64,000 nucleotides of DNA from Oscillospiraceae bacterium (GTDB taxonomy: Bacteria; Bacillota; Clostridia; Monoglobales; Monoglobaceae): positions 1-64,000 of the forward strand of contig SVKC01000002.1 in assembly GCA_015068655.1 (NCBI GenBank). The letters are read 5' to 3'. How positions within the stretch are numbered: the stretch's first letter is position 1; each line of letters begins with the position of its first letter. Of the stretch, positions 28,633-38,899 are shown one piece after another. A program made the translations under genes and the position numbers. The notes beneath the pieces were generated by a model. The model saw only the letters and a list, made by a program, of their open reading frames with translations. It had not been told where the DNA came from and did not search any database.

Positions 28633-30549
28633 TTATTTCTCTTTCCAGTTTCTTATATCGTCCATGTAATCTGCATTAATTTCGTTAAACACCTTGTTAA
28701 ATTCATCAAGGCAGGCGTCATCATAGCCATTGCGTTCTTCAATTGCCACAAACTCTTTATATGCCTTTTCAAATGCATCTTCGGTTTTTGATGCAAGAAC
28801 TGCCTTCAATGCATCCTCAATAACCTGTCTTGCATCCCACATCTTCTTTACACCCGGAACCTGACCTGTGTAGTTGTAAACCACCCACGACTGAGCTGCA
28901 CGGGGATAATCTGCTTTGGGTATTACCTTTGAGATTTTGAATTCATTCACGTAGTTTGATGCAACACGTTCTTTTTCTTTGTTTGCATACATAAGCTGCG
29001 GATGGAACTTGTTGAAATATGAAGTTGAACCGCCAATCATGGTTGTAATAACAGGGAATGACTTATAGCCGTAATCATACATAACCTGGTCGTCACCATT
29101 ATAAAGCATTGCCGATTCAAATTTCTTGTCTGTATATTCAAAAGTTCCGTCATCATTCACCTTATACAAGCCACTCTTTTCGGGACCCCACATAGCAAAC
29201 TTCATACCTGCATCGGTATAGAAGAAGTCAAGGAAACGAAGAATCTGTTCAACCTGCGTTTCATTCAGCATATCCTTGAAGAATATCACATTATAGTCAG
29301 CAAGCAGACGGTTTGCATTTACGTTGAGGAAACGGCTGTGGTCAACGGGAATATCAATGAAAACCTTTCTGTATGAATAGTTCTTGCCGCCTGCAGCCAG
29401 AACCTCATCCGACGGAGGTGCTGTCAGACCGTAAAGAATTGCATATTCGCCGTTATTCTTTTTCTGGTCAAATGCCGCCTTGGTATCAATAAAGGCTTCT
29501 TCCGATGCAAGACCCTCACGGTACAGCTCGTTGAAGAACTTAACCAAGTCTTTGAACCAGTCTTCCTTTGCAGGATTAACCAGCTTCTGCTTTTGCACGT
29601 CATAATATCCGAAATATGTAACCGCATCACCATAGCCTGTGCCTGCCAATGCATCCATCTCGGCAAGCAAGCTCCAGTTGTCAGTTCCCTCTGAAATATA
29701 GAAGGGCCAGACAGTTCTGCCGTTTTCGGTGATATTCAACGCCTTTATATCCTGAAGCAGCTTTTTGAATTCATCCATACTTGTAATCGTGTAATCAAGA
29801 ATCTGCTCCTTGGTAAAACTGCCCTTTTGCATATAAATGTCCTTCAGCTCCTGAGCTGTGTGAGCCTCGGGGCGGATGGTCTTTAAAATGTCATCACGAA
29901 CCCAGACCCAGTTTCTGCTTTCACCCATGGGCGTAACATTTTTATATCTTTCAGGAGTATATTCGGGGTCAAGATACTGGGATGAATGCTTGCTCAGTCC
30001 CGTCCATGAATACATCTTTCCGTTATGGAACAAACGTCTGTTAAACTCCCTCTTTATATCATCATGGGAATTAACATATGACATATAATTTGGCATATAC
30101 TTGGGAACCATTTCTGTCAAATCATAAATCTTGTCTTCCTCAAAGAGCATTGTTGCAATGTTTCCTTCAACACCAATGCCGATATGAGGCCAGCTCTTTG
30201 TTGAAACCATTTTTGCAATCCTTGCATCACAGCTTTCACCACCGTTGTCAAAGGATGTTTTTTCGCTGAAGCTGATGCCCGTTGCTCTGGTCAGCTCACC
30301 CTGAAACTTATCGTTTGTTTTTGTTCTGCCGATGGCAACATTATTTGTTCCTGCGCCGTACCACACAGACAGGTCAAGCTGTTCACCCGTCCAGTCAGGC
30401 AAATCATCAATGATGTCTATCCCGTCCATTTCATTGATGGCATAGGGAAGGGGTTCGGATTCATTCTTACCCTTTCCCGAACATCCTGCAAGAATACCCG
30501 CCATAAGTACCGCCGCCAAAGCCAGAGAGACAATTCTTAATTTCTTCAT
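28633..30549 (-). CDS. ABC transporter extracellular solute-binding lipoprotein (LplA/YtcQ type)
   Basis: 638 aa; lipobox LAGCSGKGKNE; size and sequence typical of carbohydrate-binding proteins paired with LplB/LplC. Confidence 0.9.
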   Translation of the reverse strand: MKKLRIVSLALAAVLMAGILAGCSGKGKNESEPLPYAINEMDGIDIIDDLPDWTGEQLDLSVWYGAGTNNVAIGRTKTNDKFQGELTRATGISFSEKTSFDNGGESCDARIAKMVSTKSWPHIGIGVEGNIATMLFEEDKIYDLTEMVPKYMPNYMSYVNSHDDIKREFNRRLFHNGKMYSWTGLSKHSSQYLDPEYTPERYKNVTPMGESRNWVWVRDDILKTIRPEAHTAQELKDIYMQKGSFTKEQILDYTITSMDEFKKLLQDIKALNITENGRTVWPFYISEGTDNWSLLAEMDALAGTGYGDAVTYFGYYDVQKQKLVNPAKEDWFKDLVKFFNELYREGLASEEAFIDTKAAFDQKKNNGEYAILYGLTAPPSDEVLAAGGKNYSYRKVFIDIPVDHSRFLNVNANRLLADYNVIFFKDMLNETQVEQILRFLDFFYTDAGMKFAMWGPEKSGLYKVNDDGTFEYTDKKFESAMLYNGDDQVMYDYGYKSFPVITTMIGGSTSYFNKFHPQLMYANKEKERVASNYVNEFKISKVIPKADYPRAAQSWVVYNYTGQVPGVKKMWDARQVIEDALKAVLASKTEDAFEKAYKEFVAIEERNGYDDACLDEFNKVFNEINADYMDDIRNWKEK

Positions 30550-30583
30550 TTTTTCTTCCTCCTTATATTTAAACTTTTAATTT

Positions 30584-31516
30584 TTAACCTTTTACCGAGC
30601 CAAGAGTAACACCCTTAACAAAATATTTCTGCAGGAATGGATATGTCAGAATTATAGGAATTGTAACCACAATAACCTGAGCCGCTTGCATAGATTCCGT
30701 TGTGACCTTCATTTGCGACGCAAGCTGCTGTACGTCTTCACCTTGCTTGAGTGCCTCCTGCATAAGTGCCGTAATTCTTTCAGACTCCTTCAATGTCTGC
30801 ATCAGCTTATACTGAAGGGTATGCAAGTCGGGATTTTGAATGTAATAAAGGGTTGATGTCCATTCGTTCCACGATGCAACCGCCGTCCAAAGGATAATTG
30901 TTGCCAAAATGGGCTTGCAAAGGGGCATAACAATTTTTGAAAATGTAATCCATTCGTTTGCACCGTCAATATTTGCCGCTTCTACAATGCTGTCTGATAT
31001 ATTGGAGCTCATATATGAACGGATGATAATAACGTTATAAAAATTCCACATAGCAGGGAAAACATACACCCAAAAGCTGTTCAGAAGCCCGATATTTGAA
31101 TACAGAATATAATTGGGAATAAGACCACCGGCAATGTATGTGGGAATCAGGAAGAAAAGGTTGACACCTTTCAATCCCCACAGATCTTTTCTTGACAGAC
31201 CGTATCCCGCCATAAACTGAACCATAACACTGCCCACAACAAAAAGTACCACCTTTGCAACCGTCACAAAAAATGCTCGATACATACTACTGTCAGCCAA
31301 AAGTACTCTATAATTTTCCCAGGTAAAAACTCTTGGGAAAAACGTAATACCGCCTCGCATACTGTCAATTCCATCATTAAGTGATTTCGCCAAAACGTTT
31401 AAGTAAGGCAGCAATGTAATCAAAATTACGAAAAGCATAACAAATGTATTAAAAACTTTAAATACAGCGTAAGCTTTGCCTTCATTTTTTAACTTGTTTA
31501 TAAACATAATTCTCAC
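30584..31516 (-). CDS. Carbohydrate ABC transporter permease (LplC/YtcP type)
   Basis: 310 aa; EAANIDGANEWITFSKIVMPLCKPILATIILW EAA motif. Confidence 0.93.
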   Translation of the reverse strand: MRIMFINKLKNEGKAYAVFKVFNTFVMLFVILITLLPYLNVLAKSLNDGIDSMRGGITFFPRVFTWENYRVLLADSSMYRAFFVTVAKVVLFVVGSVMVQFMAGYGLSRKDLWGLKGVNLFFLIPTYIAGGLIPNYILYSNIGLLNSFWVYVFPAMWNFYNVIIIRSYMSSNISDSIVEAANIDGANEWITFSKIVMPLCKPILATIILWTAVASWNEWTSTLYYIQNPDLHTLQYKLMQTLKESERITALMQEALKQGEDVQQLASQMKVTTESMQAAQVIVVTIPIILTYPFLQKYFVKGVTLGSVKG

Positions 31517-31521
31517 CCCTT

Positions 31522-32490
31522 TTATATCAGCGAAGTATCATTCAACTTCTTTGAGAGGTAGTTTGCACCCAGAATAAGCAAAACGCTGAGTGTTCCGCTC
31601 ACAAAGCTAAATGCCGTTGCCACAGAATAATTGCCCTGTGTGATACCTTGCTTGTAGATAATAGTAGAAATAACCTCAAAATCAATAAACACATTCTGCA
31701 ATCCGAAAATCAAATCAAAATTCGAAGTAAACAGTTGTCCGATTTGCAATACGAATAGCATAATTATAGTTGTCCTCAGACTTGGCAGCGTAATGTGCCA
31801 GCATTGCCTCATTTTCCCTGCACCATCAATAATCGCAGCTTCATACAGAGAAGGGTCTATTCCCGAAATACCCGAAAGATAAATAATGGTATTCCATCCA
31901 ACACTTTGCCATATGGTCAATATTACAATATTGGGAACAAAAAAGCTTTGCTGTCCAAGGAACAAAATACGTTCTGTGCCTTCTCCCAGCAAGGAAATTC
32001 TCAAGTCATTAACAATACCCGAGCTACTGAAAAGTGTTGTCGCAATGCCCACAACAGCAATTGTAGAAATAAAATGGGGCAAATAACTGAAGGTTTGTGT
32101 AAGCCGTTTTAGTGGTCTGCAGCTTACCTCATTCAAAAGCAATGCAAAAACAATCGGTAACGGGAATATCAAAAACAAGCTGATACCGCTGAGCAAAAGC
32201 GTATTTGTTATGGCTTTTAAAAACTCAGGAATCATAAAAATCGATTTGATATTTTCCAAACCGACAAATGTACTTCCAAAAATTCCTCTGAACGGATTAT
32301 AGTCAACAAACGCCATATAAAGCCCCGGCAATGGTATGTAACCGAACACAATTGTGAGAATCAGTCCGGGAAGCAAAAACATATACTTTCCTTTGTTCTT
32401 CTTTATGCACTTGAAAGCATAGCCGCTTGAAATTGCCCTTAATCCTGTTTGTCCACGTTGTTTTTCATCAAATTTTTTTTCAGTCTTCAC
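31522..32490 (-). CDS. Carbohydrate ABC transporter permease (LplB type)
   Basis: 322 aa; EAAIIDGAGKMRQCWHITLPSLRTTIIMLFVLQIG EAA motif. Confidence 0.93.
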   Translation of the reverse strand: MKTEKKFDEKQRGQTGLRAISSGYAFKCIKKNKGKYMFLLPGLILTIVFGYIPLPGLYMAFVDYNPFRGIFGSTFVGLENIKSIFMIPEFLKAITNTLLLSGISLFLIFPLPIVFALLLNEVSCRPLKRLTQTFSYLPHFISTIAVVGIATTLFSSSGIVNDLRISLLGEGTERILFLGQQSFFVPNIVILTIWQSVGWNTIIYLSGISGIDPSLYEAAIIDGAGKMRQCWHITLPSLRTTIIMLFVLQIGQLFTSNFDLIFGLQNVFIDFEVISTIIYKQGITQGNYSVATAFSFVSGTLSVLLILGANYLSKKLNDTSLI

Positions 32491-32565
32491 AAAACTACCT
32501 CCTCTATATACCCTTTAATATAGCAAAATGCAAAAATTTAGTCTATGATATTTATTGTGAAAAAG

Positions 32566-32602
32566 TTGACCGTTTTTGTTTTATCCAAACAAAAACGGTC
32601 AA
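32566..32602 (-). terminator. Rho-independent terminator/attenuator between the two-component system and the ABC operon
   Basis: TTGACCGTTTTTGTTT-tatcc-AAACAAAAACGGTCAA, 16-bp perfect stem, followed on the minus strand by CTTTTTCAC. Confidence 0.85.
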
Positions 32603-32605
32603 TCC

Positions 32606-34327
32606 TTACTTCTGTTCAATTTCTATTGGTATTTTTATTGTCACTCTGGTAAAATGCTGTTCTTCGGATTCCACTTCAAAAAAGTATTCTTCATTATACC
32701 AATGCTTCAGTCGAGCTATGGTGTTATATAAACCAACGCCAAATTTTCTTTCATCTGTTTTCAGCATAGACATAATTTCTGTTACAACACTATCCGGCAT
32801 CCCCTCGCCGCTGTCAAACACTTCAATGGCAAGCATATCATTTTCTCTTTTTATTTTAATTCGCAAAAGGCATTCCGTTCTCTTGTTCAACCTCTTTGAC
32901 AAACCGTGAATAATTGCATTTTCCACAACAGGCTGCAACAAAAAGTTCGGCACTATATAGTCTTTCACATCATCATCAACGAGAAAAAAGGTATTAAGCC
33001 TATTGTTGTATCTTGTACTCATAATTGCAATATAGTTTTCGATAAAATCTATTTCTTCACTGACCTTGACATAATTTGTTTTTCCTGACAGCAAATATCG
33101 GTACATTTTTGTCAGCCTCGAAATAGCCTCACTTATTTCCGATTGTCCGTTTGTCATAGCAAGAATCTTGATATTCGAAAGTGTGTTATAAAGAAAATGC
33201 GGTTTTATCTGATACCTCAGTGCATCCACCTCAGCCCGTCGCTTTTGTTCCTCCTGAACCTTGAGAGCCTCAACAGACTTGCTAATTTCACTACGCATTT
33301 TGTTATAGTGGCTTACCAACATTTCAATTTCTTTTCCCCCACTTATGGTAAATTCATCCTCCGTCAGATTCCTGTCCATATGATGCATCAATTCCTGCAT
33401 CGGTTTTATAAACCGTTTTCTCATCAACGAATATACCCACAAAATCAGGACAACGAAAATCAAAACAAGAATAAGCATTGCCAAAATTATTCCGTATCCA
33501 TCTTTATAAAATTCCCACGTTTTGTAAATTGTCAAGAATTTAAACGAACTGCCCGGCACCTGATAATGAGCTGTAATATATCTGTCACTGTATTTTTGGA
33601 AATCAAAAATGCCGGTTTCTGTTTCATAGAGCAAAACAAGCATATCAAAGGTTATTGCTGAGCCCTCTTTGAACTCCTCATGGTTATTCACCGCAAGAAC
33701 CTTTCCTTCATTCATAATCAGAGTCAGGTTATTGTTGTTCTCCATCCCCTTCATTATATTATCAATAGCTTCTTTCCTCACAAAAAAGAACAAAGTAGTG
33801 TAAGCAGCATCACTTTCTGAAATATTTGCTCTCACAATATAATAATTTGTATAACGGTAAACATAATCCTTGTCATCGCCGTTATACCATCTTAATCTGC
33901 TTATTGCATCGGGGTTATGACCGTATTGCATTTTCAATTGAATTGTATCAACATGAATTCTGTCAGGGTTATATGTATATTCCCGCCCATCAGATGTAAA
34001 CAAAAAACACGCTCCAATGCTGTTGTCATACAAAACCTTTGCGAGCATTGTTTCCACTTTTGTAACCTCATTTTTTTCAGAGCCTGAAAAACAGTCCTTG
34101 TTGCTTTCAATGTCATCCACCATATTTTCGATGCGCGCAACCAAGGCTTCCATCTTTTCGCTGGCATTCTGCATCTGAAGCAATGCGGTTTTTTCAATCT
34201 GCTGAAATACGGTCTTCGACACCACAGTGCAGGAGTATGTTCCCAGAATAATTATCCCAAGTATACAAATGACAACAACACAAACAAATAACCGTTGCAG
34301 GGTTCCGGCAAAAAGATGCTTATTCAT
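32606..34327 (-). CDS. Sensor histidine kinase (YesM-like, His_kinase family)
   Basis: 573 aa; two TMs; ALRYQIKPHFLYNTLSNIKILA; GVGLYNTIARLKHWY. Confidence 0.92.
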   Translation of the reverse strand: MNKHLFAGTLQRLFVCVVVICILGIIILGTYSCTVVSKTVFQQIEKTALLQMQNASEKMEALVARIENMVDDIESNKDCFSGSEKNEVTKVETMLAKVLYDNSIGACFLFTSDGREYTYNPDRIHVDTIQLKMQYGHNPDAISRLRWYNGDDKDYVYRYTNYYIVRANISESDAAYTTLFFFVRKEAIDNIMKGMENNNNLTLIMNEGKVLAVNNHEEFKEGSAITFDMLVLLYETETGIFDFQKYSDRYITAHYQVPGSSFKFLTIYKTWEFYKDGYGIILAMLILVLIFVVLILWVYSLMRKRFIKPMQELMHHMDRNLTEDEFTISGGKEIEMLVSHYNKMRSEISKSVEALKVQEEQKRRAEVDALRYQIKPHFLYNTLSNIKILAMTNGQSEISEAISRLTKMYRYLLSGKTNYVKVSEEIDFIENYIAIMSTRYNNRLNTFFLVDDDVKDYIVPNFLLQPVVENAIIHGLSKRLNKRTECLLRIKIKRENDMLAIEVFDSGEGMPDSVVTEIMSMLKTDERKFGVGLYNTIARLKHWYNEEYFFEVESEEQHFTRVTIKIPIEIEQK

Positions 34328-35843
34328 CAGTTCTCATCCTTTCTATCTTGCTGGGAGAGCATCCATATTGCTCACAGAACAGCCGACTGAAATGCTCATA
34401 ATTGCGATAACCGACTGCTGTGGCAATTTCGCTGTATTTCAGACTGCTGGTCTTGATAAGCTGCATCGCTTTTTCAAGACGAACCGAATTCAGATATTTT
34501 TTAAAGGTCACACCTTTTAACTTTCTGAACATTCTTGAAAAATATCCATATTCATACTGAAAATTCTTTGCAATCATTTCCAGGGTCAGTTCTTCGGCAT
34601 AATGCTGCTGAACATATTCATCCAACTGTTCCGCAAGCCGCTTATCAGGGAACAACAAACTACCGGATATGGTCCGGACATATTTTTTCAGGAGCTCTAT
34701 TGCCACTTCATAATTGTAACACTCCATAATTTCTCCGAACGACAAACCTTCATCAAGAACAATATCAGAGGATTTTGCATAATCCGTAACCAACAAATAG
34801 ATATGTCTGTAAAAAAACAAAACTGTTTCGATTACATCATTCTCCGGATATACATCCTTCATTGCATCAAGCTTTTTAATTATGGTATTAAATTCCTTTT
34901 TCTGAAAACAGTTTTCAATATCCGAAAACTCTTTTTTGTAATCAAAAGAGTCCTGAAATCTCTCGGCAATTTTAAATGTAATAATTTCCGACTCCGAACA
35001 GAAAAATCTGTATTTCCTTAAATTATAAATTTCTTTGTATCTGCTTCTAAGGTTTCTCAAAAGGGTATAGGTGTTATCAAGATATACATATATCCGAAGT
35101 CCGAATTTTTGTTCCAATACAGTCTTTGTCTTGTACAAAATTTGCTTAATTGCAACTATATCACTGACAGAAAACAGCATAATAATTTTATCCGGTTCGT
35201 TAAAAAAGTACTCAATATGTTTAAATTCTGAAAACGCCTGATCAAGATAATTCGATATAGAATTTTTCAAAAAATCCTTATCCATATTCCACTCATCTTT
35301 AACAATTCGCTCAAGATTCAATATATCAATCAACGCAAACAACAATTTGCATTCAAGAAAGTTTTCGGATATATTCTTTTCCTCCGCAACCTGTATTTCT
35401 CCCCAAAATATTTCTTTCAGGTTCTTCTCCTTTTGAATATTTTCGTCACGCTGCAGCTGTTGCTTTGAGAATTCCTGTTCAACGAAAGTGGAGATTACTT
35501 TCCGATAGTGTTCTGTTTCGAACTCCGTCTTTGGGATATAATCACAAATTCCTATTCTGAACGCCTTTCGCACAAGCTCAAAGTCCTGATAATTGCTGAT
35601 AACAATAAAATGCGTATCCTTATTGAAACGCAACAGTTCGGACATAAATTCAATGCCGTTCATTCCGGGCATAACAATATCCGTCACCACAAGATCAACT
35701 TTATTGTGCCGAAGATTTTCCAGTGCATCTTCCGCACAACAAAAAGAACCGCATATTTCCAATCCAAGCTCCTTGTAGTCAATGCAGCCTTCAAGAAATT
35801 CACGCATAAATAGTTCATCTTCAACAATAGCCAGCTTTAGCAT
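34320..35843 (-). CDS. Response regulator with AraC-type DNA-binding domain (YesN-like)
   Basis: 507 aa; receiver LKLAIVEDELFMREFLE...LVVTDIVMPGMNGIEFM; C-term AraC HTH. Overlaps the kinase by 8 bp. Confidence 0.93.
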   Translation of the reverse strand: MLKLAIVEDELFMREFLEGCIDYKELGLEICGSFCCAEDALENLRHNKVDLVVTDIVMPGMNGIEFMSELLRFNKDTHFIVISNYQDFELVRKAFRIGICDYIPKTEFETEHYRKVISTFVEQEFSKQQLQRDENIQKEKNLKEIFWGEIQVAEEKNISENFLECKLLFALIDILNLERIVKDEWNMDKDFLKNSISNYLDQAFSEFKHIEYFFNEPDKIIMLFSVSDIVAIKQILYKTKTVLEQKFGLRIYVYLDNTYTLLRNLRSRYKEIYNLRKYRFFCSESEIITFKIAERFQDSFDYKKEFSDIENCFQKKEFNTIIKKLDAMKDVYPENDVIETVLFFYRHIYLLVTDYAKSSDIVLDEGLSFGEIMECYNYEVAIELLKKYVRTISGSLLFPDKRLAEQLDEYVQQHYAEELTLEMIAKNFQYEYGYFSRMFRKLKGVTFKKYLNSVRLEKAMQLIKTSSLKYSEIATAVGYRNYEHFSRLFCEQYGCSPSKIERMRTDE

Positions 35844-36026
35844 GTTACAAACCTCCTATATTTTATATATTAACATAAAAGCAGTCTAAATAAATATGAT
35901 ATATTTCGTCGTTAATTTGATATAATTTGTTTTCTTCATTAAAATTAGTTTTATACCATCCATAGTTAAAAAAAACAATTGAATTTGTTTTTTTGTTGTG
36001 TTATACTCTCCCTTGAGGTGAGTTTC

Positions 36027-36911
36027 ATGGATTTTTCCAATCAGCTATTCGCATATGATAATTTGTTTTCCGATGAACAACTGGATATACCTGCTGCAAA
36101 AATCTTTCAGGTATCCGAGCTTTCAATTGTCAGCGGAGGAGAAATTGTCACACACACACAGCAATGCGATGAAATAACCTTTGTTGTTTCCGGAAGCGGA
36201 ACGGTTTTTTCGGAAAACAAGGCAGACCACCTGTGTACCTCTCAGGTTCATTATATCAAAAAAGGCTGTATTCATCAAATACTTGCCGACAAGAATGAAA
36301 ACCTGCGTTTCATTTGTATCGGTTTTACGGTAAACGAGAACCATAATATTTTCAGGATGTATAATAGCACGTTTGAGAACAAAAGATACTGTACCGTTCC
36401 TGACAACAGAAGCATCAAAACCCTTTCCGAGCTTTTAATCCGCGAGTTTTATGCATGGGACGAGCACAGCATTGATTCGGTCAACCGATATATGGAACAA
36501 ATCATCGTGGCACTTTGCCGTATTCTCAGCGGTCAGTCAGGAAGCCCTCAGGGCGAATTATATGAGAAAAACAGTTCTAACCTTATTGTGTACAGAACCT
36601 TGCGTTATATTGACCGTGAATATATTCACCTGAAATCCGTTCAGGAAATTATCAGTGCCTTATCTTACAGCGACAGCTACCTGTCTCACTTGTTCAAGGA
36701 AAAGGTGGGAATTTCACTAAAAAGCTATCTGATGCAAAAAAAGATTGCACATGCAATTGAGCTTTTGAAAACAAGTCGTTTGAGCATAGAAGAAATCGCC
36801 ACCTATCTAAACTTCTCTTCCGCCCACTCTTTCCGCCGTGCATTCAAGCTTCATACAGGTCAGGTTCCGTCACAGATACAGAACCAAAAAGCAGAAAATG
36901 TACCCTATTAA
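36027..36911 (+). CDS. AraC family transcriptional regulator
   Basis: Cupin-like N-term and HTH (SIEEIATYLNFSSAHSFRRAFKLHTGQVPSQ). Start chosen at the ATG behind GAGGTGAG. Confidence 0.9.
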   Translation: MDFSNQLFAYDNLFSDEQLDIPAAKIFQVSELSIVSGGEIVTHTQQCDEITFVVSGSGTVFSENKADHLCTSQVHYIKKGCIHQILADKNENLRFICIGFTVNENHNIFRMYNSTFENKRYCTVPDNRSIKTLSELLIREFYAWDEHSIDSVNRYMEQIIVALCRILSGQSGSPQGELYEKNSSNLIVYRTLRYIDREYIHLKSVQEIISALSYSDSYLSHLFKEKVGISLKSYLMQKKIAHAIELLKTSRLSIEEIATYLNFSSAHSFRRAFKLHTGQVPSQIQNQKAENVPY

Positions 36912-36942
36912 TACAGATTTTCATATTGTCATCCAATTTCTT

Positions 36943-36980
36943 GCGTGATATATTTTCTTTAGAAAGTGTATCACGCTTTT
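36943..36980 (+). terminator. Stem-loop between AraC gene and Gfo/Idh operon
   Basis: GCGTGATA (36943-36950) pairs with TATCACGC (36969-36976), followed by TTTTATTAT. Confidence 0.7.
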
Positions 36981-37002
36981 ATTATGTAAGGAGGATTATA
37001 AA

Positions 37003-38052
37003 ATGAAAATAGGTATTATCGGATGCGGTACAATCGCAAACAACGCACACATTCCATCTTATATGAACAACGCAAAAGCAGAAATCAAGTATTTCTGTGA
37101 TATTATCCCCGAGCGGGCAAAAGCGGCTGTTGAAAAGTATAATTGCGGAATTGCGGTAACTGACTACAAAGAGGTTTTAAGCGACCCTGAAATTGAAGCT
37201 GTTTCAATTTGTACCCCCAACAAAGCACACTCAGAAATCGCTATCGAAGCGCTCAATGCCGGCAAAAATGTCTTGTGTGAAAAACCTGCAGCCAGAATTT
37301 ATTCCGAAGCATTAAAGATGCAGGAAGCACAGCACAAAACAGGAAAAGTTCTCAACATCGGTGTAGTTAACAGATTCAACGCCGGAGTAAACAAGCTCAA
37401 GGAATTAATTGACCAGGGTGAGCTTGGCGAAATTTATCAGGTATATGTAAGCTTCAGAAGCCACCGCTCTATCCCCGGTCTTGGCGGTGCATTCACCACC
37501 AAGGAAATCGCAGGCGGCGGTGTTATGATTGACTGGGGCGTTCATTTCTTTGATATTGTTATGTATGCCTGCGGTGACCCCAAGCCCATTTCTGCATCAG
37601 CTGAAACCTTTTCAAAACTGGGTTCTCCCATCAATGACTATGTATTCACCGATATGTGGGCAGGTCCTCCCGTACAGGACGGTATTTATGACGTTGAAGA
37701 AGGCGTAACCGGTATGGTTCGCACCGAAGGTCCCGTTATCACATTCAACGGAGCATGGGCACAAAACATCGGTGAAGACGAAATGTTCATTGACTTTATG
37801 GGAACAAAGGGCGGAATCCGACTCCAATATGGTGCAGACTTCACTCTCTATTCCACCAAAAACGGTATGCTGTCCAAAACTACATACAAAATGAATATGC
37901 CCAATATGTTCCAGAACGAAATCGACAGCTTTATCAACTGCATAGAAAACAACGAAAAACTTGCATCTCATATTGACACCAATATTATCACTGCAAAAAT
38001 GATGGATGCAATCTACCGCTCGGCAGAAACACACAAGGAGGTTATTTTATGA
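37003..38052 (+). CDS. Gfo/Idh/MocA family oxidoreductase
   Basis: 349 aa; IGIIGCGTIANNAHIPSY, NVLCEKPAAR; GGAGG upstream. Confidence 0.93.
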   Translation: MKIGIIGCGTIANNAHIPSYMNNAKAEIKYFCDIIPERAKAAVEKYNCGIAVTDYKEVLSDPEIEAVSICTPNKAHSEIAIEALNAGKNVLCEKPAARIYSEALKMQEAQHKTGKVLNIGVVNRFNAGVNKLKELIDQGELGEIYQVYVSFRSHRSIPGLGGAFTTKEIAGGGVMIDWGVHFFDIVMYACGDPKPISASAETFSKLGSPINDYVFTDMWAGPPVQDGIYDVEEGVTGMVRTEGPVITFNGAWAQNIGEDEMFIDFMGTKGGIRLQYGADFTLYSTKNGMLSKTTYKMNMPNMFQNEIDSFINCIENNEKLASHIDTNIITAKMMDAIYRSAETHKEVIL

Positions 38053-38885
38053 AAAAAATAGGATTTATTGACTATTACCTCGACGAATGGCACGCAAACA
38101 ACTATCCTGACTTCATCAAAAAACTTTCGGATGGCAGATATGAAGTTTGCTACGCTTACGGAAAAATTGACAGTCCTATTGGCGGTATGACAAACGAGGA
38201 ATGGTCAAAGAAACATAACATTCCGTTGCTGGACAGCATTGAAGAGGTAATTGAAAAAAGCGATTTACTCATCGTCCTTTCTCCCGACAACCCCGAAATG
38301 CATGAGGAGCTGACCGACCTCCCCTTGAAATCAGGAAAACTGGTTTATGTTGACAAAACCTTTGCTCCTGACAAGGAAACTGCCATCCGCATTTTCAAAA
38401 ATGCTGAAGAACACAACACACCCTGCTTTTCAAGCTCGGCACTTCGCTTTGTTACCGAACTGAAGGATGTTGACAAATCAAAGATTTTCAAAATTTACAG
38501 CGAAGGTCCCGGCACCTACGAAATGTATTCAATCCACCAGATTGAGCCTATCGTTATGCTTATGGACTGCCCTGCAAAAAGAGTTATGGGCTTGGGAGAC
38601 CCTGAACATCCTTCCTTAATCATCGAATTTGAGGACGGACGTTTTGTTCAGATGCATCAGGGCTTTGAAACACCCTTCAAGATTTCATTAACAAACGAGG
38701 ATGACAACATCATAACCGATTATCCCATCAAGTCAGACTATTTCAATCTGTTCTTGAGTGCATTGGTTGAATTCTTTGACACAGGAATTGCCCCTGTGAA
38801 TCACCAGCAGACAATAGAAGTTATAGCAATCAGAGAAGCAGGCTTGAAAGCACTTAATCAACCCTTCACCTGGTTCGACGTTTAA
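38049..38885 (+). CDS. Gfo/Idh-related protein without the EKP motif
   Basis: 278 aa; Rossmann-like N-term, KLVYVDKTFAPDKETAIRIFKNAEEHNTPCFSSSALRF. 4-bp overlap with the upstream gene. Confidence 0.75.
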   Translation: MKKIGFIDYYLDEWHANNYPDFIKKLSDGRYEVCYAYGKIDSPIGGMTNEEWSKKHNIPLLDSIEEVIEKSDLLIVLSPDNPEMHEELTDLPLKSGKLVYVDKTFAPDKETAIRIFKNAEEHNTPCFSSSALRFVTELKDVDKSKIFKIYSEGPGTYEMYSIHQIEPIVMLMDCPAKRVMGLGDPEHPSLIIEFEDGRFVQMHQGFETPFKISLTNEDDNIITDYPIKSDYFNLFLSALVEFFDTGIAPVNHQQTIEVIAIREAGLKALNQPFTWFDV

Positions 38886-38899
38886 AAGAGGTTTACGAT

